Assembly (NCBI GenBank): GCA_963920635.1
Contig: OY987298.1
Span: forward strand, 112,024,035-112,088,034
Direction: 5' to 3'
Length of the DNA: 64,000 nucleotides
Source of the DNA: Pseudeuparius sepicola
Taxonomy: Eukaryota; Arthropoda; Insecta; Coleoptera; Anthribidae
The translations under genes and the position numbers were made by a program. The notes under the pieces were generated by a model. That model was not told where the DNA came from. It searched no databases and saw only the letters and a program-made list of their open reading frames with translations. This document shows, in pieces, positions 24,966 to 36,235 of the stretch (position 1 is the first letter of the stretch; each line of letters opens with the position of its first letter).

Positions 24966-25614
24966 TAGTCCTATTTGTCGGCCATTTTGGATTTTAACAC
25001 TTTTAAAGGAAAACTCCTATTTTTAACGGAGCAGTTAGACGAAAACTGATATCGGTGTCTGAGGCTCATTTTTTATGATAAACTTAATTCTGTAAAAAAA
25101 CATTTCTAAAGCACTTTTTACGTAGAATCCATTGCTGCGGCTAATTTTTTTTCAAATCAATGATTTAAGAGTTACTTACTGGTGAAAAAAATATTTTTTA
25201 AATACACAATAACACCCTGTATATTTTCGCAGTTTTTAATAGAGCAAAAATTACCATTCCAAAAATATATGACACTGAATGATTTACTTAAGTAGTTATC
25301 AATTATTACTAATAGCTTTTAACTCTTAAACATTAAACTCTTAAACCAAAATGTAATAGCAGCATTAGATTTTACGTAAAAAAGTGCTTTAGAAATATTT
25401 TTTTACAGAAACACAAAATTTTCAACCTGAAAAAAGTTACGGCCATTATTTTTCGAAAACGTACATTTTCTAAAAACGCCCTGTAACTCAAGAAGGGTGA
25501 CATATATCGATTTGCGGTTTCCCCCATTAAGTTTATGAGAAAAAATGAGCCGTAGACACTAATATCAGTTTACGTCTATCTCCAAGTTTCCATTTAAACG
25601 TGTCCAATTTGGCC
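24966..25614. repeat. Inverted repeat, ~650 bp
   Basis: Left arm blocks (GGCCATTTTGGA, AAACTGATATCGGTGTCTGAGGCTCATTTT, GAAATG...AAAGCACTTTTTACGT, given by their ends) reappear inverted in the right arm (ACGTAAAAAAGTGCTTTAGAA, AAAATGAGCC, ATATCAGTTT, CCAATTTGGCC). A 'CACCCTGTATATTTTCGC' transposon tip lies in the loop. Confidence 0.65.
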
Positions 25615-25740
25615 CACCCTGTACATGGAAATTTTTAGAAATTCCAGAAGGCTCCTGAGCTAATATTTATTAGTATACCGTAAGGTACCTTCATACCAAA
25701 TTTGGTGCTTTTATCCGCCAGGTAATGGTAGTTTCATTAA

Positions 25741-26218
25741 GCCACCATCTATAAGCGACGCCGGTCTAACAGCCCAAAGCCAAAATAATATCGAAGCCGA
25801 TCGACGAAAAACGGCAATTTTTCGCCAAATCGTGATATTGTCGGTATAAAACTTTTGGAATATAACATATTTTTTGACCCGATGAATAATTTCTGAAAAA
25901 TATAATTATGTAGTCAGCAGTCAAAAGTTTAACAGTAGGCCGATTTCTCTGCCATGGACTTTCAAATCAAAAGGTGTCAAAATGTGCTCTTCCCCAAAAT
26001 TTCCTTAAGAAACAAGAATAACACAAAAGTAAACAATCGAAACATCAACTCAAACCGGCGAAATCTCAACGAACTCTGCTGTTGGGGCATAATAAAGCAA
26101 ATGCACATTGATTACAAATAGCTCGTGCAACGTTGCCACGTTAGCCAGAATAAGCAATTTATTAAGGATATTGTTTAAAGAACAAGTAGGATAAGTAAAT
26201 TCAGAAAATAAGTAAAAT
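25741..26218. other. Intergenic, no gene seen
   Basis: AT-rich sequence between two inverted-repeat elements; no recognised motif. Confidence 0.35.
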
Positions 26219-27258
26219 ACAGGGTGATTCAGTTTTAATCTGCAACACTTCAACAGGTGATAGAAAACCAAAAAATAACCGCACTTTCTTCTAAAAACTA
26301 TATCATTTTAAGGCCTTATAAAAAAGTTACAGGGCCAGTGGCGTAGAAATGGGTAATTAGTATAATTTATTTTAGAAAAAAAAATAGAATCACCTTGTAT
26401 AGCAATAAAATGTATTCAATTTCTTATGTAAATTTTAATTGTAAACAAAAACGTTCTCTTAGCATTTTTTCATATGTGTCATGGTTTCATAGCAAATTTG
26501 ATTTTTTCGTATTATTTCGGGGTACATCTGAAAAATTAACTTAAAACTTTTCTCCATAAGTAACACTCAAAGTAGAAAAAATGTGTTTTTTGCTTTAAAT
26601 ACAGTAACTTTTCCCAATAAACTTACCCATTCAAGGTTTTACTTTTTAAGATACCGAGCGTAACATTAATTGTATCTTCCTTAAATGTTTTAGACCCTGT
26701 ATCTTCAAAAGTATAGCCTTAAATAGGTGAGTTTATTGGAAAAAGTTACTTTATTTCAGGTAGAAAACACATTATTTCTACTTTAAGTGTTACTTATGGA
26801 GCAAATTTTTTAGATAATTTTTCAGAAATACCCCGAAATAATACAAAAAATCAAATTTGCCACTAAACCATGACACATACGAAAAATTACCAAGAGCGAA
26901 TTTTTGTTTAAAATTACAATATACATAAGAAATTGAATACATTTTATTGATATACAAGGTGGTTCTATTTTTTTTCTAAAATAAATTATACTAATTACCC
27001 ATTTCTACGCCACTGGTTGTTCAAGATGTTTGATATTAACAGGTTTTATGCTAACCCATGCCGTTATAACGTGCACCAAATATTACTTAAATATCTCCAC
27101 TAGTTTGTAAAGTATTCAATAAATTCCACATATTTCTTGCAACTTTAACACCCTGTAGCTTTTTTATAAGGCCTTAAAATGATATAGCTTATAGAAGAAA
27201 GTGCGGTTATTTTTTGGTTTTCTATCACCTGTTGAAGTGTTGCAGATTAAAACTGAAT
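26219..27258. mobile_element. Near-complete foldback MITE, ~1.04 kb
   Basis: The left end reads TTCAGTTTTAATCTGCAACA; the right end reads back TGTTGCAGATTAAAACTGAA. The arms pair almost to the centre near 26660. Shared blocks are GGTGATAGAAAACCAAAAAA, CAGTGGCGTAGAAATGGGTA, CATGGTTT and TTTCGGGGTA. The right arm carries about 150 bp extra (27015-27165) next to CACCCTGTAGC. The left end has the TACAGGGTG tip. No coding sequence was seen. Confidence 0.8.
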
Positions 27259-27769
27259 TTATATTCTTAAATGATAACTGTCCAAATTTTCACTATGTGT
27301 AGATTGTAGATAGAGTTCCAAATTGATGTTTTTTAACGTTGGTTATACATTTATTTCGTAAGTACAAAATAAATTTATAAAGAAGTTTGGCAATGGTGCA
27401 ATCATTGCATTGTTTTGTTTTAGATTTCTATTACTAACTCAGACAACTAATGTTACTAAACATTTTTTTATCTTGACAGGATCTGTTATTGTATTGCACT
27501 ATTAGTCTATATTTATTATTTGTCTGAGTCCTTAATGTAGTGATGGTTCAGGTTAGGGAAATGTAGTTCAGTTGTATATATAGGAATAGCGCAGAAAACA
27601 CTTCTTATAGCGAGCCCCTCCTTAATACCGAATGTTTGTTTATTTTAGTCCAGTTTCAATTATTACAACCATATCTTTTTTTCAGTTTAGTCTCCAAATT
27701 TTATTAGAACATCCTGATAACCACCTTGCCAATAGCATATAATTTTTGAGATGAGACTACCTGGGGTAG
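27259..27769. other. Intergenic, no gene seen
   Basis: AT-rich flank of the GC island. No motif was recognised. Confidence 0.35.
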
Positions 27770-28060
27770 AGCCAGAAAAGAACCGAGTGTTGCGTTCCAC
27801 GAGAAGGGTCGGCATACCGCCTCCTTCGCCCATGTCCCCGACGTCCGCCGACGCCTGCCGACGCGACGCGCTCATCCCGGCCGGGAAGCCGCCGCCGCCG
27901 CCGCCGGCCCAGTCTCCGGCTGGGATCACGCGGAGGTGCAGGCCGAGCGAAGGGCGTGTCGGGTGCAAGTCACGCGCGTCGAGCCAACGTGGTCGCGAAA
28001 GTGCGGGCGAACCTTGCGGCCATCCGGCGATCGCCAGGTACGGGGTTGCTGGGCTTTTAC
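27770..28060. other. GC/CpG-rich island, possible first exon or promoter
   Basis: About 290 bp is strongly GC- and CpG-rich in an otherwise AT-rich window, with a (CCG)n tract near 27890. Frames are open on both strands (plus 27751-28071, minus 27687-27968). That is expected from GC-rich sequence lacking stop codons, so coding is not established. CCAG/GTACGG at about 28036 would serve as a plus-strand splice donor. It could be a promoter-associated CpG island, a 5' exon or transferred GC-rich DNA; I cannot choose. Confidence 0.4.
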
Positions 28061-28772
28061 CTGGCAGTTAATTTTACTATCCCCTTTTGCACAGGACACA
28101 ATGAAAAAATCGTCACTTGCGATAAACTGACAATAATAATTGTTATTTGCGCACGGGTAAGTGCACTTGTTGGTCCAGGAGGTTACCCTTAAAAGCACCC
28201 CAAGGCCAAAGCACACACGCTTCCTGCAATGTATTAAATTTTTCCTAATAATTATTTATATCCGATTAAATTTGGGTCATGAGCCGCTGAGCTGTATCAT
28301 TGGGTAAATAAATGGTGCCACTGTAGTATGCGCCATACCTGCGTTACCCTACTGTAGTCTGCGCTCTACCATATTTTAGTGTAATGTGCGCTCTACCTGC
28401 AATATTTTAACATGAATTTAATAAAAAAGAAGTAAAAGACAATGTAAGTTTTAATGATATTTTAGGTGATCTACCTGAATTGTATATACTTAATTGTAAC
28501 GTGTGTTCTACCTGTCCAGATAATAATCAAGTATCAATTGTTAAGAAATCAATTTAAGTAAAAGCAAAGGGTTCTGGTCAGTATTTAAATCTCCCATTAT
28601 TAACATGTTTTATTTATTGCTTTTGTTTATTAATTGCGGAAAAACGAACCTGACGTATTCCTAAGCTTCTTAAATGATATTCGAATTGTATATACCTAGA
28701 TAGGTTTTTTATCAGTAATAATTGTATATATTGCATATACCTAATGTATTCCAATATTCATTTCATAATTGC
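28061..28772. other. Intergenic, no gene seen
   Basis: AT-rich. It contains three near repeats of TGTAGT/ATGTGCGCTCTACCTGC-like text (about 28320-28400 and again near 28500), i.e. a short degenerate tandem repeat. Confidence 0.4.
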
Positions 28773-28792
28773 AACAGAAATCGGCATCCAGG

Positions 28793-28910
28793 ATGAGCGT
28801 GAAAGCAGCAACGAATTTTCTAGCAACGGATTTGTTGCGCGTCGCGCGGTGGTCCCCGCGGGCGGGACAATACCGCCTGCATGGATAGTCTAGGCCGCCA
28901 GTTCTTTACC
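28793..28910 (+). repeat. Left unique TIR of the foldback element
   Basis: Starts ATGAGCGTGAAAGCAGC and ends TAGGCCGCCAGTTCTTT. It is almost identical to the reverse complement of 34635-34749. GC content is well above the surroundings. Confidence 0.85.
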
Positions 28911-30905
28911 GTGCAAATGCGCATTTTAACTTGTATGAAAAATTTTTTGCGGGAAATGGATGCTAATAGGTTCCTTCGAATGTTCTGAGAATATCAGAAT
29001 TTGCTTCCCTCAACTTACCCCCTTTTCACCCCCCAATCCGAAAACATAAAAAAACCGTGCAAATGCGCATTTTAAATTGCATGAAAAATGTTCCTGCGGG
29101 AAATGGATGCTAATAGGCCCCCACGTATGTTCTGAGAATCTCAGAATTTGCTTCCCTCAACTTACCCCATTTTCACTCCTCAATCCGAAAATATAAAAAA
29201 ACCATGCAAATGCGCATTTTAACTTGTATGAAAATTTTTTTGCGGGAAATGGATGCTAATAGGTTCCTTCGAATGTTCTGAGAATATCAGAATTTGCTTC
29301 CCTCAACTTACCCCCTTTTCACCCCCCAATCCGAAAACATAAAAAAACCGTGCAAATGCGCATTTTAAATTGCATGAAAAATGTTCCTGCGGGAAATGGA
29401 TGCTAATAGGCCCCCACGTATGTTCTGAGAATCTCAGAATTTGCTTCCCTCAACTTACCCCATTTTCACTCCTCAATCCGAAAATATAAAAAAACCATGC
29501 AAATGCGCATTTTAACTTGTATGAAAATTTTTTTGCGGGAAATGGATGCTAATAGGTTCCTTCGAATGTTCTGAGAATATCAGAATTTGCTTCCCTCAAC
29601 TTACCCCCTTTTCACCCCCCAATCCGAAAACATAAAAAAACCGTGCAAATGCGCATTTTAAATTGCATGAAAAATGTTCCTGCGGGAAATGGATGCTAAT
29701 AGGCCCCCACGTATGTTCTGAGAATCTCAGAATTTGCTTCCCTCAACTTACCCCATTTTCACTCCTCAATCCGAAAATATAAAAAAACCATGCAAATGCG
29801 CATTTTAACTTGTATGAAAATTTTTTTGCGGGAAATGGATGCTAATAGGTTCCTTCGAATGTTCTGAGAATATCAGAATTTGCTTCCCTCAACTTACCCC
29901 CTTTTCACCCCCCAATCCGAAAACATAAAAAAACCGTGCAAATGCGCATTTTAAATTGCATGAAAAATGTTCCTGCGGGAAATGGATGCTAATAGGCCCC
30001 CACGTATGTTCTGAGAATCTCAGAATTTGCTTCCCTCAACTTACCCCATTTTCACTCCTCAATCCGAAAATATAAAAAAACCATGCAAATGCGCATTTTA
30101 ACTTGTATGAAAATTTTTTTGCGGGAAATGGATGCTAATAGGTTCCTTCGAATGTTCTGAGAATATCAGAATTTGCTTCCCTCAACTTACCCCCTTTTCA
30201 CCCCCAATCCGAAAACATAAAAAAACCGTGCAAATGCGCATTTTAAATTGCATGAAAAATTTTCCTGCGCGAAATGGATGCTAATAGGTTCCTTCGAATG
30301 TTCTGAGAATATCAGAATTTGCTTCCCTCAACTTACCACCTTTTCACCCCCCAATCCGAAAACATAAAAAAACCGTGCAAATGCGCATTTTAAATTGCAT
30401 GAAAAATTTTCCTGCGGGAAATGGATGCTAATAGGTTCCTTCGAATGTTCTGAGAATATCAGAATTTGCTTCCCTCAACTTACCCCCTTTTCACCCCCCA
30501 ATCCGAAAACATAAAAAAACCGTGCAAATGCGCATTTTAAATTGCATGAAAAATTTTCCTGCGGGAAATGGATGCTAATAGGCCCCCACGTATGTTCTGA
30601 GAATCTCAGAATTTGCTTCCCTCAACTTACCCCACTTTCACCCCTCAATCCGAAAACATAAAAAAACCGTGCAAATGCGCATTTAAACTTGTATGAAAAA
30701 ATTTTTTGCGGGAAATGGATGCTAATAGGTTCCTTCGAATGTTCTGAGAATATCAGAATTTGCTTCCCTCAACTTACCCCCTTTTCACCCCCCAATCCGA
30801 AAACATAAAAAAACCGTGCAAATGCGCATTTTAAATTGCATGAAAAATTTTCCTGCGGGAAATGGATGCTAATAGGCCCCCTCATATTATTTCGGCACAA
30901 TCTCA
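28911..30905 (+). repeat. Satellite array, left block, 146/147-bp units in dimeric order
   Basis: About 13-14 units. Unit starts (GTGCAAATGCG or ATGCAAATGCG) fall at 28911, 29057, 29204, 29350 and 29497, alternating 146 and 147 bp. Two subtypes alternate. Type A has GGTTCCTTCGAATG and ATATCAGAA; type B has GGCCCCCACGTATG and ATCTCAGAA. The 293-bp A-B dimer is repeated almost identically from about 29057 to 30220, then the order becomes irregular. Every unit carries the 12-bp palindrome AAATGCGCATTT. Confidence 0.9.
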
Positions 30906-30974
30906 GAATTATCATCCCTTAACTTCCCCCCTTTTTACCCTTCTATACTAAATCCTAAAAAAGCCGTGCGCATA

Positions 30975-33900
30975 TGCGCATTTTTTTAATGTTTTAGGAT
31001 AGAGGGGTGAAAATGGGGTAAGTTGAGGGAAGCAAATTCTGAGATTCTCAGAACATACGGGGAGGCCTATTAGCATCCATTTCCCGCAGGAAAATTTTTC
31101 ATGCAAGTTAAAATGCGCATTTGCACGGTTTTTTTAAGTTTTCGGATGGAGGGGTGAAAATGGGGTAAGTTGGGGGAAGCAAATTCTGATATTCTCAGAA
31201 CATTCGAAGGGACCTATTAGCATCCATTTCCCTCAGGAAAATTTTTCATACAACTTAAAATGCGCATTTGCACGTTTTTTTTTATGTTTTAGGATTGGGG
31301 GGTGAAAAGGGGGTAAGTTGAGGGAAGCAAATTCTGATATTCTCAGAACATTCGAAGGAACCTATTAGCATCCATTTTCCGAAAAAAAATTTTTCATACA
31401 AGTTAAAATGCGCATTTGCACGGTTTTTTTATGTTTTCGGATTGAGGGGCGAAAATGGGGTAAGTTGAGGAAAGCAAATTCTGAGATTCTCAGAACATTC
31501 GAAGGGACCTATTAGCATCCATTTCCCGCAGGAAAATTTTTCATACAAGTTAAAATGCGCATTTGCACGGTTTTTTATAAGTTTTCGGATAGATGGGTGA
31601 AAATGGGGTAAGTTGAGGGAAGCAAATTCTGATATTCTCACAACATTCGAAGGAACCTATTAGCATCTATTTCCCTCAGGAAAATTTTTCATACAAGTTA
31701 TAATGCGCATTATTTGCACGGTTTTTTTTATGTTTTCGGATAGAGGGGTGAAAATGGGGTAAGTTGAGGGAAGCAAATTCTGAGATTCTCAGAACATACG
31801 TGGGGGCCTATTAGCATCCATTTCCCGCAGGAAAATTTTTCATGCAATTTAAAATGCGCATTTGCACGGTTTTTATATGTTTTCGGATTGAGGGGTTAAA
31901 ATGGGGTAAGTTGAGGGAAGCAAATTCTGAGATTCTCAGAACATACGTGGGGGCCTATAAGCATCCATTTCCCGCAGGAAAATTTTTCATGCAAGTTATA
32001 ATGCGCATTTGCACGTTTTTTTTTTTCACGTTTTCGGATGGAGGGGTGAAAATGGGGTAAGTTTAGGGAAGCAAATTCTGATATTCTCAGAACATTCGAA
32101 GGAACCTATTAGCATCCATTTTCCGCAAAAAAAAAATTCATGCAATTTAAAATGCGCATTTGCACGGTTTTTTTATGTTTTCGGATAGAGGGGTGAAAAT
32201 GGGGTAAGTAGAGGGAAGCAAATTCTGAGATTCTCAGAATATACGAGGGGGCCTATTATCATCCATTTCCCGCAGGAAAATTTTTCGTGCAAGTTAAAAT
32301 GCGCATTTGCACGTTTTTTTATGTTTTCGGATTCAGGGATGAAAAGGGGGTAAGTTGAGGGAAGCAAATTCTGAGATTCTCAGAATATACGAGGGGGCCT
32401 ATTATCATCCATTTCCCGCAGGAAAATTTTTCGTGCAAGTTAAAATGCGCATTTGCACGGTTTTTTTAAGTTTTCGGCTTAAGGGGTGAAAATGGGGTAA
32501 GTTGAGGGAAGCAAATTCTGATATTCTCAGAACATTCAAAGGGACCTATTAGCATCCATTTTCCGCAAAAAAAAATTCATACAAGTTGAAATGCGCATTT
32601 GCACGGTTTTTTTATGTTTTCGGATAGAGGGGTGAAAATGGGGTAAGTAGAGGGAAGCAAATTCTGAGATTCTCAGAACATACGAGGTGGCCTATTAGCG
32701 TCCATTTCCCGCAGGAAAATTTTGCATGCAAGTTAAAATGCGCATTTGCACGTTTTTTTATGTTTTCGGATTCAGGGATGAAAAGGGGGTAAGTTGAGGG
32801 AAGCAAATTCTGAGATTCTCAGAATATACGAGGGGGCCTATTATCATCCATTTCCCGCAGGAAAATTTTTCGTGCAAGTTAAAATGCGCATTTGCACGGT
32901 TTTTTAAGTTTTCGGATTGAGGGGTGAAAATGGGGTAAGTAGAGGGAAGCAAATTCTGAGATTCTCAGAACATACGAGGGGGCCTACTAGCATCCATTTT
33001 CCGCAGGAAATTTTTTCATGCAAGTTAAAATGCGCATTGGCACGGTTTTTTAATTTTTCGGATTGAGGGGTGAAAATGGGTTAAGTTGAGGGAAGCAAAT
33101 TCTGATATTCTTAGAACATTCGAAGGAACCTATTAGCATCCATTTCCCTCAGGAAAATTTTTCCTGCAATTTAAAATGCGCATTTGCACGGTTTTTTTAT
33201 GTTTTCGGATTGAGGGGTGAAAATGGGGTAAGTCGAGGGAAGCAAATTCTGAGATTCTCAGAACATACGTGGGGGCCTATTAGCATCCATTTCCCGCAGG
33301 AAAATTTTTCCTGCAATTTAAAATGCGCATTTGCATGGTTTTTTTATGTTTTCGGATTGAGGGGTGAAAATGGGGTAAGTAGAGGGAAGCAAATTCTGAT
33401 ATTCTCAAAACATACGAGGGGGCCTATAAGCATCTATTTCCCGCTGGAAAATTGTTAATGCAAGTTAAAATGCGCATTTGCACGGTTTTTTAAGTTTTCG
33501 GATTGAGGGGTGAAAATGGGGTAAGTAGAGGGAAGCAAATTCTGAGATTCTCAGAACATACGTGGGGGCCTATTAGCATCCATTTCCCGCAGGAAAATTT
33601 TTCAAACAATTTAAAATGCGCATTTGCACGTTTTTTTTATGTTTTCGGATTGGGGGGTGAACAGTTGGTAAGTTGAGGGAAGCAAATTCTGATATTCTCA
33701 GAACATTCAAAGGGACCTATTAGCATCCATTTTCCGCAAAAAAATTTTTCATACAAGTTAAAATGCGCATTTGCACGGTTTTTTTTATGTTTTCGGATAG
33801 AGGGGTGAAAATGGGGTAAGTTGAGGGAAGCAAATTCTGAGATTCTCAGAACATACGTGGGGGCCTATTAGCATCCATTTCCCGCAGGAAAATTTTTCAT

Positions 33901-34620
33901 GCAATTTAAAATGCGCATTTGCATGGTTTTTTTATGTTTTCGGATTGAGGGGTGAAAATGGGGTAAGTAGAGGGAAGCAAATTCTGATATTCTCAAAACA
34001 TACGAGGGGGCCTATAAGCATCTATTTCCCGCTGGAAAATTGTTAATGCAAGTTAAAATGCGCATTTGCACGGTTTTTTAAGTTTTCGGATTGAGTTGAG
34101 GGAAGCAAATTCTGATTTTCTCAGAACATTCAAAGGGACCTATTAGCATCCATTTTCCGCAAAAAAAAATTTCATACAAGTTAAAATGCGCATTTGCACG
34201 GTTTTTTTATGTTTTCGGATAGAGGGGTGAAAATGGGGTAAGTTGAGGGAAGCAAATTCTGAGATTCTCAGAACGTACGAGGTGGCCTACTAGCATCCAT
34301 TTCCCGCAGGAAAATTTGTCCTGCAAGTTAAAATGCGCATTTGCACGGTTTTTTAATTTTTCGGATTGAGAGGTGAAAATGGGGTAAGTTGAGGGAAGCA
34401 AATTCTGATATTCTCAGAACATTCAAAGGGACCTATTAGCATCCATTTTCCGCAAAATTTTTTTTCAAACAAGTTAAAATGCGCATTTGCACGGTTTTTT
34501 TTATGTTTTCGGATAGAGGGGTGAAAATGGGGTAAGTTGAGGGAAGCAAATTCTGAGATTCTCAGAACATATCATCCATTTCCCGCAGGACAATTTTCCA
34601 TGCAAATTAAAATACGTACG
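30975..34620 (-). repeat. Satellite array, right block in opposite orientation
   Basis: About 25 units of the same satellite on the other strand (plus-strand text AAAATGCGCATTTGCACGG... GAGGGGTGAAAATGGGGTAAG... TCTGAGATTCTCAGAA). They are more varied than the left block: spacer and T-run lengths differ, and a shortened unit lies near 34090-34120. Open frames within it are by-products of the repeat. Confidence 0.9.
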
Positions 34621-34634
34621 TTTTTTGTTTTTTG

Positions 34635-34749
34635 AAAGAACTGGCGGCCTAGACTATCCATGCAGGCGGTATTGTCCCGCCCGCGGGGACCACCGCGCGA
34701 CGCGCAACAAATCCGTTGCTAGAAAATTCGTTGCTGCTTTCACGCTCAT
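34635..34749 (-). repeat. Right unique TIR of the foldback element
   Basis: Mirror of 28793-28910. It starts AAAGAACTGGCGGCCTAGAC on the plus strand and ends TTTCACGCTCAT. Confidence 0.85.
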
Positions 34750-35640
34750 GCATCCAGGGCCAACTTGTCGCGCAATATTAAAAAAACCTCAAATTGAGCA
34801 AAACTATTAATAGCCGTGGAATGTTTATTTTAAGAGACAGAGGAAAACTTTTATATTGAAAATTGATGGCACTGAGAAGCTTTATCCATCCACGTAGTCA
34901 GATAGTTTCAGCAAATTACACAGGGTCTTCGGCTCTCTTGAGACCTTGAAAATTTTTGACGATTCTAAGTTTTCTTAGTACAGTTCGACAAGTTGGGCAT
35001 GGAGGCCCATTCCTTTTTTAAAGTCGCCTCGCTGACCAAAATTGCCATATTTTGTTTTCTTACTTATTTTCTGTGCGGCCGAAGCGAGAAAATCGCTTAA
35101 TAATAAATAAACAACAAAATTTTCGTAGCGTCAAGAGAGCCGAAGACCCTGTGTAATTTGCTGAAACTATCTGACTACGTGGATGGATAAAGCTTCTCAG
35201 TGCCATCAATTTTCAATATAAAAGTTTTCCTCTGTCTCTTAAAATAAACATTCCACGGTTATTAATAGTTTTGATCAATTTTAGGTGTTTTTAATATTGC
35301 GCGACAAGTTGGTAATGGATGCCGATTTCTTTTGCAGAACCACTTAGCTGTCGAAAATTGCAACACTTTTGTTTGTTTACGCTTTTTTTGTAGGGCGTAA
35401 AATAAGCGAGAAAATGGCGCTGGTAGACCTAAAAAAATCATCCTGTATATTAAAATATATATTCTTTTAATCAATGGCTGTATATAGTGTTATAAGTTGT
35501 TATCAAAGTAGATTGCCATGAGAGAAAAATCACAGTGCCACGCGGTGAGAATTTAGATTTTGATTGATTGTTTTCAGTACTCTGCGTGTATATTGTACCA
35601 AAATATAAGAGTCAGAAAGTAGCTGTCATAATAAAAAATT

Positions 35641-35713
35641 GCGGTTTGTGCGGGATTTGAACCAACGAATAACTAGGAAATGCCGTGCTATAGGCTAAAT
35701 TAGCCAGCAGTCG
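35641..35713 (-). pseudogene. tRNA-derived Pol III unit (tRNA pseudogene or SINE head)
   Basis: On the minus strand an A-box-like TGGCTAATTTAG lies 44 bp before a perfect B box, GGTTCAAATCC, the normal tRNA spacing. A TTTTTT terminator follows directly (35633-35640 on the plus strand reads AAAAAA). The acceptor arms do not pair and the T stem has a mismatch, so it is not a working tRNA. It could be the head of a tRNA-derived SINE. The anticodon cannot be assigned. Confidence 0.4.
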
Positions 35714-36235
35714 TTTGTTTTCTATACCTAGATGCTATTCTTATTTGCCACTTATTAATATTATTCATTTCCTTTTTTATGCATGTAAAATATGTACCTA
35801 TATGTACTAATAATATAGGTACAAATGGACTGAATGTGCGAACAACAAAATCATGAAACAAAACAAGTTGCCTTTGATAATGTATCTACGCGTAGAAAAT
35901 GCAGGAGGCTAATTCTTTGGCCAAAATATTACGATTGAGTTTAAAAAAACTACTGGCGCTGCTGTATTTTTGAGGATGAAGAATGAGATGAAAATGTGAA
36001 TTTCGACGTGTCTCACAGAGGGCGCCACTTGCGCTATTTTTGGATCGTGTTTTTACTCGTAACTTCTCTGAGGTTATCTTTTTGGTCTTGCAGGTCCATC
36101 ATTTTATTGCATCTTTTTATTTTGCAACAAACGTGAACTCTTGTTTCATGACAATAAAGTCCACCATTTGCGTTGAAATTGATAAAACGTGCACCAAAAC
36201 ACAGTTAACTCCAACATTCAACTGTTACAGATGTT
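35714..36235. other. Intergenic, no gene seen
   Basis: No recognised motif. A 66-codon frame (36040-36240) is unassigned. Confidence 0.35.

Larger units (their letters stand above)
23690..25740. mobile_element. Inverted-repeat element, ends ~100 bp, with two nested elements
   Basis: GATAAAAGCACCAAATTTGG (about 23702) is mirrored by CCAAATTTGGTGCTTTTATC (about 25697). The arms continue through GTATGAAGGCACC and TTTCTAAA. Inside are a 'TACAGGGTGCTCCC' tip (23937), the MITE at 24208-24505 and the inverted repeat at 24966-25614. No transposase was found. Confidence 0.6.
28793..34749. mobile_element. FB-type foldback element built from satellite DNA (5.96 kb)
   Basis: A perfect 9-bp duplication GCATCCAGG lies on both sides (28784-28792 and 34750-34758). 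The ends are inverted repeats of about 115 bp (ATGAGCGTGAAAGCAGCAAC...), GC-rich, with TTGCGCGTCGCGCGGTGGTC and TCCCGCC. Inward of these, the whole body is a 146/147-bp tandem satellite running one way on the left and the other way on the right, meeting near 30975. Drosophila FB elements share this design (tandem repeats inside long inverted ends, 9-bp TSD). No coding region remains, so it must be moved, if at all, by enzymes encoded elsewhere. Confidence 0.85.
28773..35330. mobile_element. Older hairpin element interrupted by the foldback element
   Basis: AGAAATCGGCATCCA at 28776 is the inverted partner of TGGATGCCGATTTCT at about 35315-35330. Removing the foldback insertion joins this left tip to GGCCAACTTGTCGCGCAATA (34758). 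That block is mirrored by AATATTGCGCGACAAGTTGG at about 35293-35312. The remaining element is a hairpin of about 580 bp. Its arms share GAGACAGAGGAAAACTTTTA, ACGTAGTCAGATAGTTTCAG and CTTCGGCTCTCTTGA. Confidence 0.7.

Noticed and set aside
27687..28071. Long open frames on both strands over the GC-rich island
   Set aside because: Open on both strands because GC-rich DNA lacks stop codons; products are low-complexity Pro/Gly/Arg and not recognisable.
31429..34401. Several open frames of 60-80 codons with related products (for example ENLRICFP..LTPFSPL)
   Set aside because: They are translations of the satellite, appear on both strands and repeat with its period.
29000..34600. Regularly spaced repeats that superficially resemble a CRISPR array
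   Set aside because: The whole 146-bp unit is repeated, with no unique spacers, and the context is eukaryotic; this is satellite DNA.
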